A stretch of DNA of 6,804 bases. It comes from Candidatus Nealsoniibacteriota bacterium (lineage in GTDB: Bacteria > Patescibacteriota > Minisyncoccia > Minisyncoccales > GWA2-38-27). Position numbers and translations under genes: made by a program. Below are positions 5,492 through 6,804 of this stretch, in pieces (position 1 is the stretch's first letter; each line of letters begins with the position of its first letter). The notes under the pieces were generated by a model that saw only the letters and a program-made list of their open reading frames with translations, made no database searches and had not been told where the DNA came from. The stretch is from the NCBI GenBank assembly GCA_003556925.1, contig PWQC01000025.1:1-6804 (forward strand), given 5' to 3'.

Positions 5492-6362
5492 AAAAGCTAT
5501 TATAACTATTGCTGGTTTGGGAACGCGCTTTTTGCCTTTATCAAAAGTAGTCCCCAAAGAGCTTTGGCCTCTGGCCGATAAACCCTTTTTACATTATATC
5601 GTTAAAGAATTAATAGACTCTGGAATTAAAGAGATAATTTTCGTAGTGAGAAAAGAAAACAAAGACGTTATTGATTATTTTAAAAAAGATCTTAAGATCG
5701 AAAAGATATTAAAAGAGAGAGGTGAAGAAGTTATTTTAGAAGAGATGAAAAATTTAGAAAATATGATGAAAGAAGTCTCTTTTTCTCACGTCTTTCAGAA
5801 GAGTCCCTTGGGAGATGGACACGCCGTTTTACAAGCGATAAGCAGTTCAAATGACGAGGCTTTAGCGGTTGCCTTTGCCGATGATATTATTCAATCAAAA
5901 ACGCCTGCCACTGAACAGCTTGAGAGTATCTTTAGAACATCGCAAAAGCCCGTTGTTGCTTTGTATCCCGTTAATGATCAGTCTAGAATATCTAGCTATG
6001 GAGTGGTTCAAGCAGAAAAGATAGCTAACAGGTATTATAAGATAAAGAAGATTGTAGAGAAGCCAAGTCAAGAAAAAGCGCCTTCTAATTTGGCGGTCAT
6101 GGGGAGATATATTTTAACCCCTGACTTTATATCAATTCTAAAGCAGACTAAAGCTAATGAAAAAAAAGAGATTATATTAGCTGACGCAATAGAAAATTAT
6201 CTAAAAATGGGCAAATTGATCTATGGATTTGAAATTGAAGGGAAATGGCTGGAGTGTGGTAATAAATTAAATTGGATGAAGAGCAATCTTTACGCTTCTT
6301 TAAATCATCCTTTTTTTGGCCCTAAATTAAAGGAATATTTAAAAAAGGAAAAACTAATATGA
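5481..6362 (+). CDS. galU: UTP-glucose-1-phosphate uridylyltransferase (GalU-type)
   Basis: GalU joins UTP and glucose-1-phosphate to give UDP-glucose and pyrophosphate, feeding cell-surface glycan synthesis in the cytoplasm. The 293-residue length fits the family. The nucleotide-binding signature AGLGTRFLPLSKVVPKEL occupies residues 11-28, with the PKE lysine (Lys26). It is followed by DKPFLHYIVKELIDSGI, QKSPLGDGHAVLQA at 106-119, the metal-binding FADD at 132-135, SSYGVV at 171-176, VEKPS at 192-196 (Lys194), VMGRYILTPD at 206-215, LADAI at 233-237, and GKWLECGNKLNWMKSN at 254-269. The last motif is usually a D-x-G; here Glu258 replaces Asp. LGDGHA replaces the common LGLGHA. These changes leave sugar or nucleotide preference open: a related glucose-1-phosphate nucleotidyltransferase with another NTP is possible. 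The ATG at 5481 gives an 11-base overlap with ftsZ and the expected distance to the first motif. No Shine-Dalgarno is seen. Confidence 0.88.
   Translation: MEIKKAIITIAGLGTRFLPLSKVVPKELWPLADKPFLHYIVKELIDSGIKEIIFVVRKENKDVIDYFKKDLKIEKILKERGEEVILEEMKNLENMMKEVSFSHVFQKSPLGDGHAVLQAISSSNDEALAVAFADDIIQSKTPATEQLESIFRTSQKPVVALYPVNDQSRISSYGVVQAEKIANRYYKIKKIVEKPSQEKAPSNLAVMGRYILTPDFISILKQTKANEKKEIILADAIENYLKMGKLIYGFEIEGKWLECGNKLNWMKSNLYASLNHPFFGPKLKEYLKKEKLI
6345..6350 (+). promoter_or_regulatory. Ribosome-binding site AAGGAA before the dehydratase gene
   Basis: AAGGAA sits eight bases before the ATG at 6359, inside the last codons of galU. It is the clearest Shine-Dalgarno in the window and fixes the start of the dehydratase gene. 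Confidence 0.65.
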
Positions 6363-6804
6363 TCAAAGTTAATAAAGATATTTTAAATAAGATATATATT
6401 GAAAGACCAAAAGAAAGTAAAAAATATGACTTTGGTATCTTGTTAATAATAGGTGGCTCTGATTTTTATAGTGGCTCGCCTGCTTTGACTGGTTTAGCTG
6501 CTTTTAGGTCGGGAGTAGATATGGTAAGAATTATTGCCCCCAAAAGAGCGGCTGATATCATTGCTGGTTTTTCGCCTAATTTAGCTGCTTATCCTTTAGA
6601 GAGCAGACAATTAAACGAAAAAGATCTTTCTCTTCTTTTGGCTATGACTGAATCAGCTAGAGTTTCGGCTCGAGGAGCAGAGGCGGTTGTTATCGGCGGG
6701 GGAATAGGCCGATCGGAATCGGCTCAAGAGACGGTTTTGAGATACTTAAAAGAAGTGAATCTGCCGGTCGTTATCGACGCAGACGCTATTTATGCCGTAG
6801 CTAA
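6359..6804 (+). CDS. nnrD: ADP/ATP-dependent NAD(P)H-hydrate dehydratase (NnrD/YjeF C-terminal type), 3' end outside window
   Basis: An open frame from ATG 6359 runs off the right edge after 148 codons. NnrD repairs damaged nicotinamide cofactors by nucleotide-dependent dehydration of the S-form of NAD(P)H hydrate, using a ribokinase-like fold. Visible markers are: the N-terminal lead VNKDILNKIYIERP, IIGGSDFYSGSPALTGLAA at 30-48 (the GGS and Y-x-G-x-P glycine-rich region), RSGVDMVRIIAP at 50-61, VVIGGGIGRSE at 110-120, and LPVVIDADAIYAVA at 135-148. GGGIG stands where most relatives have GPGLG or GPGMG. The C-terminal part with the catalytic Asp and nucleotide-binding loop is outside the window. 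The protein starts directly with the dehydratase lead, so no epimerase (YjeF_N) domain is fused in front. It overlaps galU by 4 bases (ATGA) and has its own good ribosome-binding site. Confidence 0.88.
   Translation, partial: MIKVNKDILNKIYIERPKESKKYDFGILLIIGGSDFYSGSPALTGLAAFRSGVDMVRIIAPKRAADIIAGFSPNLAAYPLESRQLNEKDLSLLLAMTESARVSARGAEAVVIGGGIGRSESAQETVLRYLKEVNLPVVIDADAIYAVA

Overview
The window is an AT-rich, tightly packed bacterial segment with every supported gene on the + strand. It holds seven complete genes and two genes cut by the window edges, and there is only one intergenic gap, of 28 bases. TGA ends several genes (CAP protein, rarA, second nuclease, galU), so this is not a UGA-recoded lineage. 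Very short gene overlaps, lysine-rich proteins, a divergent FtsZ outside any cell-wall/division cluster, and small RecB-like nucleases resemble Candidate Phyla Radiation (Patescibacteria/Parcubacteria-type) genomes. That placement is an inference from style and family resemblance; no rRNA or other marker is present to prove it.

Layout. Bases 1-172 hold the tail of a nitroreductase-like gene. A membrane-anchored CAP/SCP-domain protein follows (156-752), then the AAA+ replication-fork ATPase rarA (749-1951), a LOG-family nucleotide phosphoribohydrolase (1948-2652), and a RecB/Cas4-like PD-(D/E)XK nuclease with a putative four-cysteine cluster (2645-3595). The 28-base gap (3596-3623) carries a good sigma70-type promoter candidate whose -35 box lies in the end of the preceding gene. 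Downstream are a second, different PD-(D/E)XK nuclease (3624-4376), an FtsZ-family GTPase with an intact C-terminal tail peptide (4373-5491), a GalU-type sugar-nucleotide pyrophosphorylase (5481-6362), and the N-terminal part of a stand-alone NAD(P)H-hydrate dehydratase (6359 to the edge).

How they fit together. Junction overlaps are 17, 4, 4, 8, (28-base gap), 4, 11 and 4 bases, so the genes probably form one or two co-transcribed, translationally coupled units. Housekeeping functions are mixed: fork rescue (RarA), DNA processing (two nucleases), division (FtsZ), glycan precursor supply (GalU) and metabolite repair (LOG, NnrD). The parts most worth attention are the tandem pair of non-identical nucleases, the second of which has lost the family's motif-I histidine and is coupled to an unusual ftsZ, and the promoter that would give that nuclease an almost leaderless mRNA. 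No RNA gene, CRISPR array, mobile element or convincing terminator was seen.
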